Assembly (NCBI GenBank): GCA_030180135.1
Contig: CM058239.1
Coordinates: 1 to 64,000, forward strand
DNA from: Orychophragmus violaceus
Lineage: Eukaryota; Streptophyta; Magnoliopsida; Brassicales; Brassicaceae
Length of the DNA stretch: 64,000 bases
Direction: 5' to 3'
The translations under genes and the position numbers were made by a program. This document shows, one piece after another, positions 31,801 to 43,891 of the stretch (position 1 is its first letter; every line of letters begins with the position of its first letter). A model generated the notes under the pieces. It saw only the letters and a list, made by a program, of their open reading frames with translations. It ran no database searches and was not told the DNA's origin.

Positions 31801-34789
31801 CATGTGGTTTTGGATATAGCTTAGAACATTGCCCATTTTCCATACATGATGCATTCATGTTCATAGCTCCACAAGGACCATGAATCATCATATCCTTAAC
31901 CACTTCATAAAGCTCAAGATCTTTGTTTTTATCCGGAATCTCTGCTAAGATGACCTTGTCAATGTCATCGGTGGTAAGGAATTTCGATTTTGATTGCATA
32001 AACAACAAAATGTGAGCATGCGGCAGACCACGCTTTTGAAATTCTATAGTGTAGATAGCTGCATTTCATATAACCATAAAGAAAGATTAGCTTCTAATAA
32101 TTTAAATCAAACAGTTGTAAACAAAACTTTAAGTACTGATGAACTTACATGCGGCTGTCTTCCCAAATATGTTATTTACAGTTAAATCTCGCATTAGAGA
32201 TTCTAGCTTGAGTTTGAACATTCTGCAAAGAACATCAGGACGATCATCGCTGTTGAGCTTCTTCTTCTCTAGTAATCTTGTGATTTCAGGCCATTTAGGA
32301 TTACAAGTAAAGGTAATAAATAGATCTAGAAATCCAAAATGCTTGCAAATCGCCATTGCATCTAAGTAGTTGTTCTTCATGTATCGTGGTCCACCGACAA
32401 AAGAAGCTGGTAGATAACACCTATTTCCTTGTTCACTCATGTCAGAAGTTCCATCATTCTCTGATTGCTTGATTGAATCATAGGTATCAGATCACAACAA
32501 ATTCTGGTTCTGCCTCAAATAACGCAACCTATTGGCTTCTATGGTTGTAAACGAATCAACTAAAAACTGCTGAAATAGTCGCTTAGAATGAAGAAGGGTA
32601 TGACACTCATTATCTCTTTCTTGTATTCGGAAAGCAAACCACTGCCTCATGCTGATAGTATCCCTCTTCATCTTATCAGTAGCAGCTGTAGATCTTTTTT
32701 TAATTCCAAGGCGAAAACCATCTTCCCCATATGTAAATATTAAAGGATACTGGAGAGCAAGATATGAAGGATGAATCTCATTAATCCTTTCAAGCAGTCC
32801 GCTTTTCTTATTGTGTAACACTATATCTCTGTCATCCATATCTAAACTGAAATCGTTTGGGATTAATGTTGCAACTTCAGAAGCTGTAGGTGTGTCATAT
32901 GTCCTTCCATCCTTCTCCCGACTACTCACAATCCTGATATGAAATGAATCTTCTGGATTAATTTCAAATCTTTCTCTCGCACAACGAAAGCGTTCCACAT
33001 ATGGGTTGACTTCATCTAGCATTCTCATAATCTGTTCAATAAGTTGCTTCCTTAACTTCATTTTTCTAGCTGACTTTGCAGAATTACCATACTTGCTGAA
33101 AAGCATACAACATATTTTTTAAAACGATATGTTAGACATTTTCTATCATTACTCAAAGGGGAATGAAAATTATTGTATAGATCACGATTTTAAAAACTAC
33201 CTGATAGCAGCAATGCGATTTTCAACTTCATTTTGCGTGTCAACAATATACATCTGCTGAAATTTTGGTGGATCACCATCTTTCGGTTGCAAACTTCCCA
33301 TTCGATGGTAGTTCTCGCCTTGGATACTAAACATTTGTGGTCCTCTTCCTTTATGAACAGTTCGATACACCTTTCCACCGAGAGAAGTAAATGAGAAAAC
33401 CATGTTCAATGGCCTGTTATTCTCACGGTAATATCTACCAAGTTCGTTATCCTCGGTAAGCAGTTTTTTTAAAAGCGGGGGAGACTCTTTAAGTAGTGGC
33501 AATTTTACTTGTCCTTGGCCGCAACAGAGAGAAAATTTAGGATTTCTCTTAACTCTCTTGTTTACACGTTCACCAAACCACATACGTGCACCACAATCTT
33601 CACATTTGTAAATAGGATTTCCTTCGTCAACATAAGCTGAAAATGATTGAAAAGGTTGAATATAGGTACAAATCAAATAATAAGATGCCAAAGGAATAAG
33701 TCACTACATACCACTTGTTTGAGTAGCAGATGTAACTTTAACAGGTTTGGTGTTCCGAAATAAGTTTTTCATAATACCAGCCATTGAAACAATGCGCAAC
33801 CTTTGGCTTAAAGATTCTTTGTGGACTTCAATATCCTGAGTCTCACAATCTGCCTCATCACTTGTATTACCATCTTGACTACTACAATCATAATTTTCAT
33901 AATCTTCTGAACCACCTGTATAATATAGCAAGTTAGATTAATAGTATAGATTAGGTTAACAGAGGAACAAAAATATAAAAGCACAGGTTTAGTACAATCG
34001 GAATCTGCATCATGTTGTACAGTCATCTTTGATATATCACTGATTGTATCTTCGGTTGGTGGAGATGGATTATGGCTTCTTGATATGAAATGCAAGTTTC
34101 TTTGCAAGCTTTCCTTAAAACCCTTTTGTGCATTGCCGTCTGTGATACAGCTTGAGCTAGCTGCAGTACCAGTTGCAGTCCCGTGTGTTATAAATTGTGA
34201 TTGACCTTTATTGAAACATACAACACAGAAACAAAGTTATATGTTAATATATGTATTAATCCATAACTTTGTTTATTAAAATACGGGTTACAATGATCAT
34301 CTCCATTTCCTTTTCTCCTTTTAGCTGAAGGTCCATCTTGTTGATCTTTTGCCTCTCCTTGTTTTCTTTTAGCTGAAGTTCCAACTTGAGCTTTACTGTT
34401 GGTCTTAGACTGAGTGAAATCTGAAACTTATTGTTTTGTATTAATATATACCAGCCAATATAACTACAATGTAAACACAACTTTGGATTAATACCAACTA
34501 ATTAACAGTGAAATTTACCTTTTGCAGACTGCAGATTTCCAAAACGTGTGATATCATAGACCTGTTCATTTCCAGATTCATTTACAGACCGCTGGTAATG
34601 AGGTATGTTTGTAACATCTCCCAAAACTCTACGAAAAACAGATGCCAAAGGAACATAGTTAGTTCTGGCCGGTGTAGAAGTCAGAGTATTGGCTTCCTCT
34701 GTTGCATTAGGTGTCGAAATCCTTTGCCTCTTGTGATCATTTCCAAGATTATAAGAACTGTGTTCACTGTCCTCTCTCTTGTTCTTCAT
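28822..34789 (-). pseudogene. Helitron Rep-helicase (HUH endonuclease plus PIF1-type helicase), broken
   Basis: A multi-exon gene whose product would nick and unwind DNA for rolling-circle transposition. In order: a basic N-terminal region (34519-34789 and following small exons); a zinc-finger-like exon (CEDCGARMW, 33197-33640); the Helitron-like N domain (32492-33106 and 32129-32470); the Rep HUH motif GLPHAHIL, split between exons near 32060, with the catalytic-tyrosine region YLFKYINKG (31445-32050); a linker exon (30650-31300); and a PIF1/RecD-type helicase with Walker A GFGGTGKT, Walker B IIWDEAP and the C-terminal part (28822-30380). Two breaks are visible: an in-frame TGA at 32492-32494, probably a CGA-to-TGA change, and a one-base shift near 30383 between the linker and the helicase. 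Domain motifs are otherwise well kept, so inactivation looks recent. Confidence 0.85.
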
Positions 34790-35630
34790 TGTTTTACCTC
34801 AGTGAGTTATTTCCCCTCAGAGTTCACAATGTGGAAAACATAAGAATATCCTTGTTTATGTCTGTTAGGGTTGAAGGGAATTGTCGCCTAAAAAATTCTT
34901 TTATTTTAAGCGGCATTTTGAAATGAAATGGAATAAAATTTCGTTTTTCATATCAGAATAATTAAGTTCAAAACAATTGTCCCGCCTTTCTAAATCTGTT
35001 ATTTTCGAAATCTCCAAGTTAAATATTGATTAGATATTTCTGTTAAGAGATTTTATATATGTGAAAACGTATATATATTGTATCTATTAATTTAGATTCT
35101 CGAGTTTTAAGTAGACCATTTATTTACAAATCTTTATATTGAGAATCTACTTATGTACTAAACAAGTTTGATTGGAATAATCTACTTCATTCAGAGATGA
35201 AATTGCAGCTTGGTTAATAGCATTCCGCCGTACACCATGGATAGTTATCATCCCACAACTGCAATTTATAAGTAAGTTCACATATCTGAACACTCTGGTA
35301 GTACTTTAGGGCTGGTATTGTTCGGTTTGTTTATTGATTTATGTGTATGCTTAGCATGATTTGATTAGGAGTTTTCACGTATTGATGTTATAATTAGTAA
35401 TAGACAGCTTCGATTAAAAATAGACCGAGAATCTATACTTAAAAGACTTAAGACTTAATCTATAAAGTAGAACGTGAACATATGAATAAACTAAAACTTA
35501 GTCTATTACGTTATTAGATAAATTTTATTCTTAAAAAGCCTTGAAGTAAAACAGAAGCAAAACAATAAATATAAAGTCTTAAACAGAAAACATTAAAAAC
35601 AATAGGAGATAAAACGCTGAAACTCTCGAA
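34790..35630. other. Spacer between the two Helitron 2 genes
   Basis: AT-rich. It contains the promoter side of the Rep-helicase gene and the 3' flank of the RPA-like gene. No further gene seen. Confidence 0.5.
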
Positions 35631-37093
35631 TCACTCATTCTTCTTGTTCTCATTCAACTCTTCTGTTGTAAACTTTTCCACCTTGATAGTTTTAGTGCAT
35701 TGCTTCTTTGAGGTAGATGTGATATCAGGCAGTTGATCAGTATCATCTTGTGACCGTTTAGATGAAGGAGTGGTTATGACATTAGAATCATAAGAACTGT
35801 TAGAAATCAGCAAAGTATCCTGAAAAGAAATCAAAAGTTAATGTATCAAAGTATCCTGAAAAGAAATCAATAGTATTATAGTAGTCTAATAGCTATAGTT
35901 GGAAAAATACCTCAGCTCCACTAACCAGAGTGTTTCCGTTGTTAGAGCCACTGTTTGCTAGCGAAACCGAGCAACTCATAGCCAGTTCATTAGTCAACCA
36001 AACTTTCATTGCCTTATAATAATCAAGTCCATAAAGAAAATTTTCTTTTTCGTTACAGATCCCAAACTTGAAACTTTTTCCAACCAAACTTGTGATTTCT
36101 TCAGGAAATGATTCTGGATCTTCAAGCTATATATATAAAAATAACCATGCTTATAAACTGTTGATTTTAATATGATTACATAAGTTCAAAATTAAGTAAC
36201 AAAACAGAATATACCTCCTCAAAAGAACCGTTTGTTAATGTAAAAGCAGACACACCCAAAATATCATTTGCAGCTGTGTCCAGTAGCATAAGCTTGGTTT
36301 CTGCAGTTTCATCCTTTACCAGTAAGTGAAATTTATACCTGTATATAAACAATTATTTATATAGTTAGTAAGCAGGTGAGTTGATTTATAAAAATTCTGT
36401 AATACTTTACCTATGAAGTACTTCAGTAACGTTATCCTGGCAAACCTCACACCACCACATTGGTATAGTGACTTTGGGCACAACATTAGAGTTAGGAATA
36501 GGATCAGCTTTGATAACCTTCTTGTTGCAAGCTTTACATTGAAAATAGTACCAACCCCAATCGAAATCGATACCATAGATTGTACAAACAACCTTGCACT
36601 TTTCAGCCTGTTAATAAATGAATTTCAAAGTTACGTTTCATAACATAAATATAAGTGGTTTTAAGAATGCAATGAAAAAAACATCAACCTCCACAGCATT
36701 TAGTATCTCTGCAATACTCCTGTCTGCGTACTGATGCCATCTATCACGTCTAAGTTAGAGTTCATGTTTATCTCCTGGGTTTTCAAAGATTTCAACATCA
36801 GTGCATTCTTTTTTAAACCTGCAAAATATAAATAAATTAATAGTATACAGAGTTCAATAGTAGTATCATATACACTGAATTGTGATAACAATTCAAACTA
36901 ACATTTCTTTCAATTGTTTTGCTTCTTTTGTCTCAGGATCTATGAATATCTGAGAAGCATCGAATGCATTGGAAACTTGCAATTCCTCTACAAAAAATAA
37001 AAACGTGTAAGTACTACTCATATTCAAGTAATCAGTCATATTAAGTACTACCTCGATATGAGCCTAGTTTTGCAAATCGTATTAGGCATATGA

Positions 37094-37773
37094 TGTTGGG
37101 AATGTCCTGAAATCTATTGTACTTACTCTAAGTGATAGTTGTATTGTCGAGATGAGACAATCATATAATACTAGGTAGTCATAATGCTTTGCTAGAAGCC
37201 ACTTATGATCAATGAGTTTAGAACTCATTGCTAGTGTTATATGATCCTACAGGGTCACACACCTAAGCAAACTGGGCGTTAAAGACGAGGTTGATCATTA
37301 ATGTAATGATCCAGTGAATGCATATGTGATATGCATTCGATATCAATGTTCTGGGACAGCATCGATCGTTGCAGAGAGTGCATCGATCGATGCACTCGCG
37401 GATTAATCAGATTAATTCGGTTTAATCGCTGGTTAATTCCGTTATGGTTTAAGTCGACATATATAAGATATATGGTCGATCTAAACTGATTTCTAACCTA
37501 ATTCACAGCCACCAGAACTTGAATAGAAACCTCTGAAGAGATTGGATCTCTATAGGCACTAGCATCCCTGCTGTTCAGTTTGTGTGCGTGTGGATACCAG
37601 TAGAGGCGCAGCATTTGAGGTGCTTTAGATCTCGATTATCTGCAAATCTTCTACTGCTAATCACCAGGTAATTCTGAGATCCCAATGATTCAATTATATG
37701 AACCCTAGATCCTAGGCTTGGAATTCAGACCAGGATTGCCTAATTGGATTAGGATCTGCGAGAAATTCCTTCA
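37094..37773 (+). repeat. Element D 5' LTR
   Basis: Begins TGTTGGGAATG and ends CCTTCA, followed directly by the primer-binding site. It carries two TCGATCGA-type palindromes at 37359-37396. Confidence 0.9.
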
Positions 37774-37927
37774 GTGGTATCAGAGCTTTAGGGTTCCATT
37801 GAATCTGTAGCATGTTGATTAGATTGGTTGAATCTGGATCTCTGTATGAATGATACAAGCATGCTAAAACTCGTTTTGATCAAAGTAACCTAATTTAGGG
37901 TTTTGTTCGAAAAACGTTTTAGGGTTT

Positions 37928-38355
37928 TTCGCATGGTGTCGATCGTTGTCAATCCGGCATCGATCGATACAAGGCGAAAACCCGAATAAAATTTAGGGTT
38001 TTTAGCATGGTGTCGATCGATGCCATTCCGGCATCGATCGACACAGGGCGAAAACCCGAATAAAACTTATGTTTCGCCTAGTGTCGATCGACACAATAGT
38101 TGTGTCGGTCGACACACACCTCGCTAGATTGATGAATCGGTTCAATTGGATTGGACCGGTTATCGAGCTTGGTTAATAATGGTTAAACGCTAAGAATGGT
38201 TTATTTCGATTGGGTTGGTATCGACCGATGCTAATGTAGCATCGATCGACACCGACCGGTACTCAAAACCGGATCAATTGGATTGATCGGTTATCGCAGA
38301 TTGGTTTTGGTTAATCTGCATCGATCGACACTAAAGTAGTGTCGGTCGACACCAG
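37928..38355. repeat. Cluster of paired TCGATCGA palindromes in the element D leader
   Basis: Pairs of near-palindromes such as gtgtcgatcgacac and gcatcgatcgatgc, about 10-14 bases apart, recur at 37936-37972, 38010-38044, 38081-38117, 38219-38253 and 38318-38353. More pairs lie in the LTRs (37359-37396 and 43477-43514) and inside the coding remnant (40394-40431 and 41309-41344). Confidence 0.85.
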
Positions 38356-38942
38356 ATTCGATGGTTTAGGTTATGGAACCTGAAACCACAGAACCAAACC
38401 AAGACAAATCATTTGATTAGAAGAATTAAAACATAATAAAACTGAACGTTTTAAATGGTTCCGTTCCTCAACCAAATATCAAGTGATACTTGATGTCTTT
38501 CCAATCTTGTCAACTGTCAAGACCCATTTAATTGTGCGATAGACTTGCAGTGCAAGATGTCCACAATTTCATGAGTAAGACAGAGGTAATCGTGTTGATG
38601 GATTTGCAGTGCAAGACATCAACAATTACATGACTGAAGAGATTGGTTTACTTGACTGGGCCATCAAAATCGTTTTGGGCTCAGAGACATCAGGTGGATT
38701 GGACATAAGATGTCAATCCACAACCAAGAGTTATATTGGATATAACTAGCAAAGTTGTTGCTTACCTAGATAGCTAAAATTTGGGCGATAGCCAGTGGCT
38801 CACTCAAGTTTAGTGAAGTATGGGTCTTGGATCATTATATTCATTTGAGGAAACATTGGTTGAATATAATGCGAGTTTTCTTAATAGTTAAGACTTCTCA
38901 TTTCTTGAACATCATAACTAAAACCTCCCTTGTTTTTCAGCT

Positions 38943-39731
38943 ATGTCTAGCACAAACCATCGTAACAATTTCTCCCTGCGATCCGTCCTTGAGAAGGACA
39001 AGTTAAATGGATCCAACTTTCTTGAATGGTATCGGAACTTGAGAATTGTTCTCAAACAGGAGAAAAAGGACTATGTCCTTGAGAAAGTTCTCCCCAAGAA
39101 GTACCGAGCCAATGCCTGGCAGTCAGATAAGGATGCTTGGGATAAGCATTCTAATGATGCGGTGGATGTGAGTTGTCTCATGTTGGCTACCATGAACTCG
39201 GAATTGCAGAAGCAATATGAGTACGTGGAGTCGCCAATACAGATGATCACTGGCCTGAAAAGTATGTTTCAGGAGCAGGCACGAACTCAGAGATACCAGA
39301 CGGTTAGATCTCTGATTGAGTGCAAGCTACCAAAGGGCGAACCAGTTAGTCCTCATGTCATTAAGATGATGGGTTATATTGATTACCTGGGGAAACTGGA
39401 TTGTCCCATTAGCCAAGAGTTGGCTACTGACATCATTCTTCAGTCACTGCCGTCAAGCTATGATCAATTTGTTATGAACTATAACATGAACAACTTGACG
39501 AAGACGTTGACTGAATTGCATGAGATGCTTAAGACTGCTGAACCTAACATCAAGAAGGACACCCCAAATGTCCTTATGGTACAAAAGGGTAATAAGTTTA
39601 AGAAACTTGGTAAGAACAAAGGTGATGGCAAGACGAGCTCGATTGTGAATCCAAGCGAGTCTGGCCATGTTCCTAAGGCAGTCCTTCTGAAGATGTTAAG
39701 TGCCGTTATTGTAATGGTTATGGGCATTTGA
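38943..39731 (+). pseudogene. Element D gag remnant
   Basis: An open frame of 262 residues starting MSSTNHRNNFSLRSVLEKDK, clearly related to the gag of elements A and C (both share SVLEK, LKQEKKDYVL, SLPxSYDQF and PNVLMVQKG). It leaves frame just before the zinc knuckle. In the shifted frame the knuckle reads CRYCNGYGHLKRNY, with the last cysteine replaced by tyrosine. The retained length suggests the gag part may have been under selection longer than pol. Confidence 0.8.
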
Positions 39732-42413
39732 AAAGAAACTACAATAAGATTATGAGAAGCTGAAGAAGACGTACGAGACTTCTTCTTCATGTATTATGTT
39801 ATAGAAGTAAATGTTACTTCTTATAATCCTACTTGTTGGGTATTGGATACCAGCTATGGTACTCATATTTTGTGAAAATGTGCAGGGCCTGAGCAAAAGT
39901 AGGACTATGGAGAAAGGACAAGTGGACCTATGAGTGTGAATGGAGCAAGAGTTGCTGCATTAACCGTAGGAGTATTTCATTTGTTTTTCCTTTTATGGCA
40001 TGTTTTGAACTTGAAACTGCTACTATGTAACTGCTATGAGCAGAAAGATTATTTCTAATCCTTGTTTGGATATAGAAGGATATCAGTTCTCAAATCAAGA
40101 ATAAGTGTTATTCAATTGATTACAATGATATATTTTATAGTAGCAATCCATTAGAGAATGGAATTTATGTTCTAAACAAGAATGTGCCTAACTATAACAT
40201 AAATATCAAGAGATTCAAGTCAAATGATACGAATCAAACTTCTTTCTAGCACTGTCGTTTTGGGCCAAATAAATGAGAAACAGATTCAGAAGCTCCATAG
40301 TGATGGGCTTTTGGGCTCATTTGATTATGAATCATAATGAGTAAAGTGAATCTTGTTTATTGGAAAACGACAGAGGCCCTTTTCAACAAAGGTAGTGTCG
40401 ATCGATGCATGTGTGCAACGATCGATACAGGTTGCGAAAGAACGGATAAAATGAATGGGCCAGAGGATTATTGGGCTTTATACATACGGATGTACATGGC
40501 CCGATAAGCGCAAATGCTAGAGGAAATTTTCAGTGCTTCATTACCTTTACTGATATTTTCAGAAGGTACGGTTATGCCTTATTTATAAGGCATAAGTCAG
40601 AATCTTTGAAAAGTTCAAAGAGTTCCAAAATGAAGTACAGAATCAATTTTGCAAAGGTATTAAACCTCTACGATGAGATCATGGAGGTGAATACTTATGT
40701 CAAGAATTTAGTGATCATCTGAGAGATTGTGAAAGTGTTTCACAATTCACTCCTCCTGTATCGGACTTTATTAGATATGGTTCGATCAATGATGAGTCAC
40801 TTAGATCTTCCATTATATTTCTAAGAATACGCTCTAAAATGTCTGAGTTTACTTTAAATAGAGTTCCATCAAAAACAGTTACAGAGATACCACATGAGAT
40901 GTGGAATGTAAATGTTTCTGATTTATCCATCATTGAGATTTGGAGTTGCGAGACTTATATAAAACGTTTAATCTCTGATAAGCTCACACCCAAATCTGAT
41001 AAGTGCTACTTCATTGGTTGTCCTAACAAAACCAAGGCATGTTACTTTTACAACCAGTTCAAGAACAAATTGTTTGTTGCTCGGAACTATGTTTTCTTGA
41101 GAAAGACTTTCTTTCCAAGAAGAACAGTGGGAGTAAAAGTACAACTCGAAGAAATTCGAAAGTCACAGGAGACTGCTCAACCTGATGAGGAAGAGCAGCA
41201 GTTGGATCTACAAAGAGTTGTAGAACCTGCACCTGTGGTGCCTAGAGTTTATAAAGGATCTGGTGAATGTATATTCGATATACATTTAAATGGCGAGTTT
41301 CTGAAGAAGTGTCGATCGACACAAAAGTTGCATCGTTCGATGCAGATCGCGAACCAAATATTGATTTTGGTTTATGACTTAATTAACTACGGTTTAGATC
41401 GTGGTTAATTAGGCCGTGGTAAAAGTATACATATGAGATATGTGTACGCGACTTTTACAGAAAACTGAAGCTCGCAGATCCGAAAGGATCCGTCACGAAC
41501 CCGAGAAATATGGATTTCTTGTAACCAATTGCCGTGATCTACTGATCATTGAAAGTGACGGGCCTGTGAATTTTGAAGAAGCAATGATGGGCCTTGACTC
41601 CGAAAATGGCTGAAAGCCGCTGAATCCGAAAATGGTTATATTCAGATATACAAAGCTAGGTTGGTGGCAAAAGGTTTCAAGTAAATTCATGGTATTGACT
41701 GTGAAGAAACCTAATCCCAGACACCGTGCTTATGTCCATTCGGATTCTCCTAGCAACCGCCACTCATAATGGTTATGAGATCTGGCAGATGGATGTGAAA
41801 ACAGTTTTTCTTAATGGAATTCTGGAAAGGGATGTGTACATGACACAACCTGAAGTTTTCATTGATCCTGATGAAGCTAGGAAGATATGCAAGCTTCACC
41901 GATCCATTTATGGATTGAAGCAAGCATCTCGGAGTTGGAATCTTCGTTTTGATGAAGCAGTCAAAAGGTTTGACTTCATCAGGAACGAAGAGGAACCGTA
42001 TGTTTACAAGAGGACTAGTGGGAGCGCAGTTGCATTTCTGGTATTGTATGTTGATAACATACTACTTCTCGGAAATGAAGTTCCATTGTTTCAGTCTGTT
42101 AAGACTTGATTCGAAAGTTGTTTTTCAATAAAATTATGGGAGAAACCGTATACATTCTTGGAATAATAATCTATAGAGATAGATTGGATAACCCAATTGG
42201 ATTGTGTCAAGATACTTATAGTGATAAAGCCTTGCACATGTCCAATATGCAGGATTCCAAGAAGGGCTTCGTGCAAATGACTCTTGGTATTACTCTTAGC
42301 AAGACGCAGTGTCTTTCGACACACGCTGAGCAAGGGCGAATGAGGGCCAGGCTACTGCTAAAGGCATTAGATGTCTTAAGATGTGATCTTAATTTTAGTG
42401 GGAGTCATTGTTA
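39732..42413 (+). pseudogene. Element D pol remnants
   Basis: Pieces of protease, integrase (IHTDVHGP, FITFTDIFRRYG), the integrase-RT linker (40839-41270), RT (41726-42109: MDVKTVFLNGI, IYGLKQASRSWNLRFDEA, YVDNILLLGNE, in which the second catalytic D of YVDD is N) and sequence as far as the RT/RNase H connection follow in order, in several frames with stops and deletions. RNase H is missing. A foreign-looking patch at about 41305-41470 interrupts the coding order and itself carries TCGATCGA palindromes. Confidence 0.8.
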
Positions 42414-43211
42414 CTAATTTTAGTTATGATATGATGTTCGTATAAACATAATTTGATTATGTTATTGAAATCTGACATCTGTATTATTTAATAATGGTTA
42501 TTAAATAATAGTCCCAAAGTAATTTATGACATTTTATAGGTCATCAAGTATGTGACTTGATCATGAAACCCTATAGATTATAAATGACATAAATTAAGTT
42601 GGTCCCTGGTCGAGGTTGTTAAAGTGGGACATTAACAACCGCGTGAGACTAGTATGTGAGGTGACTGATGACTAAGTTTTATGGAGTCATTAATAAGAGT
42701 ATTAAAGTCAATCACATAGATATGTGTTGGAGAACACAGGATCGGACATGACCCACTGATGAGAACTCTACGGGATAGTTATATAAGTGTCATGAGAGTT
42801 TTCATTACGACTATAGAGTATAGTCCTTAGACCTGAGTTCATCATGTTTTCTTACATGTGAATTGGTCCGCTTTAACCTTGTCAAACGTCAGCCGTAACT
42901 GGTGACTATAAAGGCATTGATTGGGCGTATCATGAAGCGTGTGAAGAGACAGGGATGGAACAAGATGGGATTTGTCCCTCCTATATAACAGGAGATAAAT
43001 ATCTCAGGGCCCATCGAAGATTTGATACTGAGAAATGTGTGGCCACACTCAAACGAGGTGATTGTCAGTCGTTTGTCTTGTCAGTATAAATCGGAGTTCG
43101 ATGAACATGATCTTGGCTCAATAAGAATGACACGGTTCTTTCCTTATGCTAGATCGAGATATAGTGACGAAGGGATTGAAGGAATAGATGATTCCAGTAC
43201 AAGTCGGAGAT

Positions 43212-43891
43212 TGTTGGGAATGTCCTGAAATCTATTGTACTTACTCTAAGTGATAGTTGTATTGTCGAGATGAGACAATCATATAATACTAGGTAGTCAT
43301 AATGCTTTGCTAGAAGCCACTTATGATCAATGAGTTTAGAACTCATTGCTAGTGTTATATGATCCTACAGGGTCACACACCTAAGCAAACTGGGCGTTAA
43401 AGACGAGGTTGATCATTAATGTAATGATCCAGTGAATGCATATGTGATATGCATTCGATATCAATGTTCTGGGACAACATCGATCGTTGCAGAGAGTGCA
43501 TCGATCGATGCACTCGCGGATTAATCAGATTAATTCGGTTTAATCGCTGGTTAATTCCGTTATGGTTTAAGTCGACATATATAAGATATATGGTCGACCT
43601 AAACTGATTTCTAACCTAATTCACAGCCACCAGAACTTGAATAGAAACCTCTGAAGAGATTGGATCTCTATAGGCACTAGCATCCCTGCTGTTCAGTTTG
43701 TGTGCGTGTGGATACCAGTAGAGGCGCAGCATTTGAGGCGCTTTAGATCTCGATTATCTGCAAATCTTCCGCTGCTAATCACCAGGTAATTCTGAGATCC
43801 CAATGATTCAATTATATGAACCCTAGATCCTAGGCTTGAAATTCAGACCAGGATTGCCTAATTGGATTAGGATCTGCGAGAAATTCCTTCA
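43212..43891 (+). repeat. Element D 3' LTR
   Basis: Same 680-bp length as the 5' LTR with only a handful of substitutions. Followed by the target duplication tatga at 43892. Confidence 0.9.

Larger units (their letters stand above)
37094..43891 (+). mobile_element. Element D: Copia-type LTR retrotransposon with young LTRs and a decayed interior
   Basis: LTRs of 680 bp at 37094-37773 and 43212-43891 differ at about six positions by eye. A 5-bp target duplication, tatga, is exact at 37089-37093 and 43892-43896. The primer site tggtatcagagc follows the left LTR and a purine-rich tract precedes the right one. The coding interior is gag-pol of a family related to A and C but full of stops, shifts and gaps. 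Clean ends with a ruined interior indicate recent transposition with enzymes supplied by another element. Confidence 0.9.

Noticed and set aside
37094..43891. Treating element D as an autonomous Copia element
   Set aside because: The interior has numerous stops, shifts and deletions, lacks RNase H and has an altered YVDD motif.
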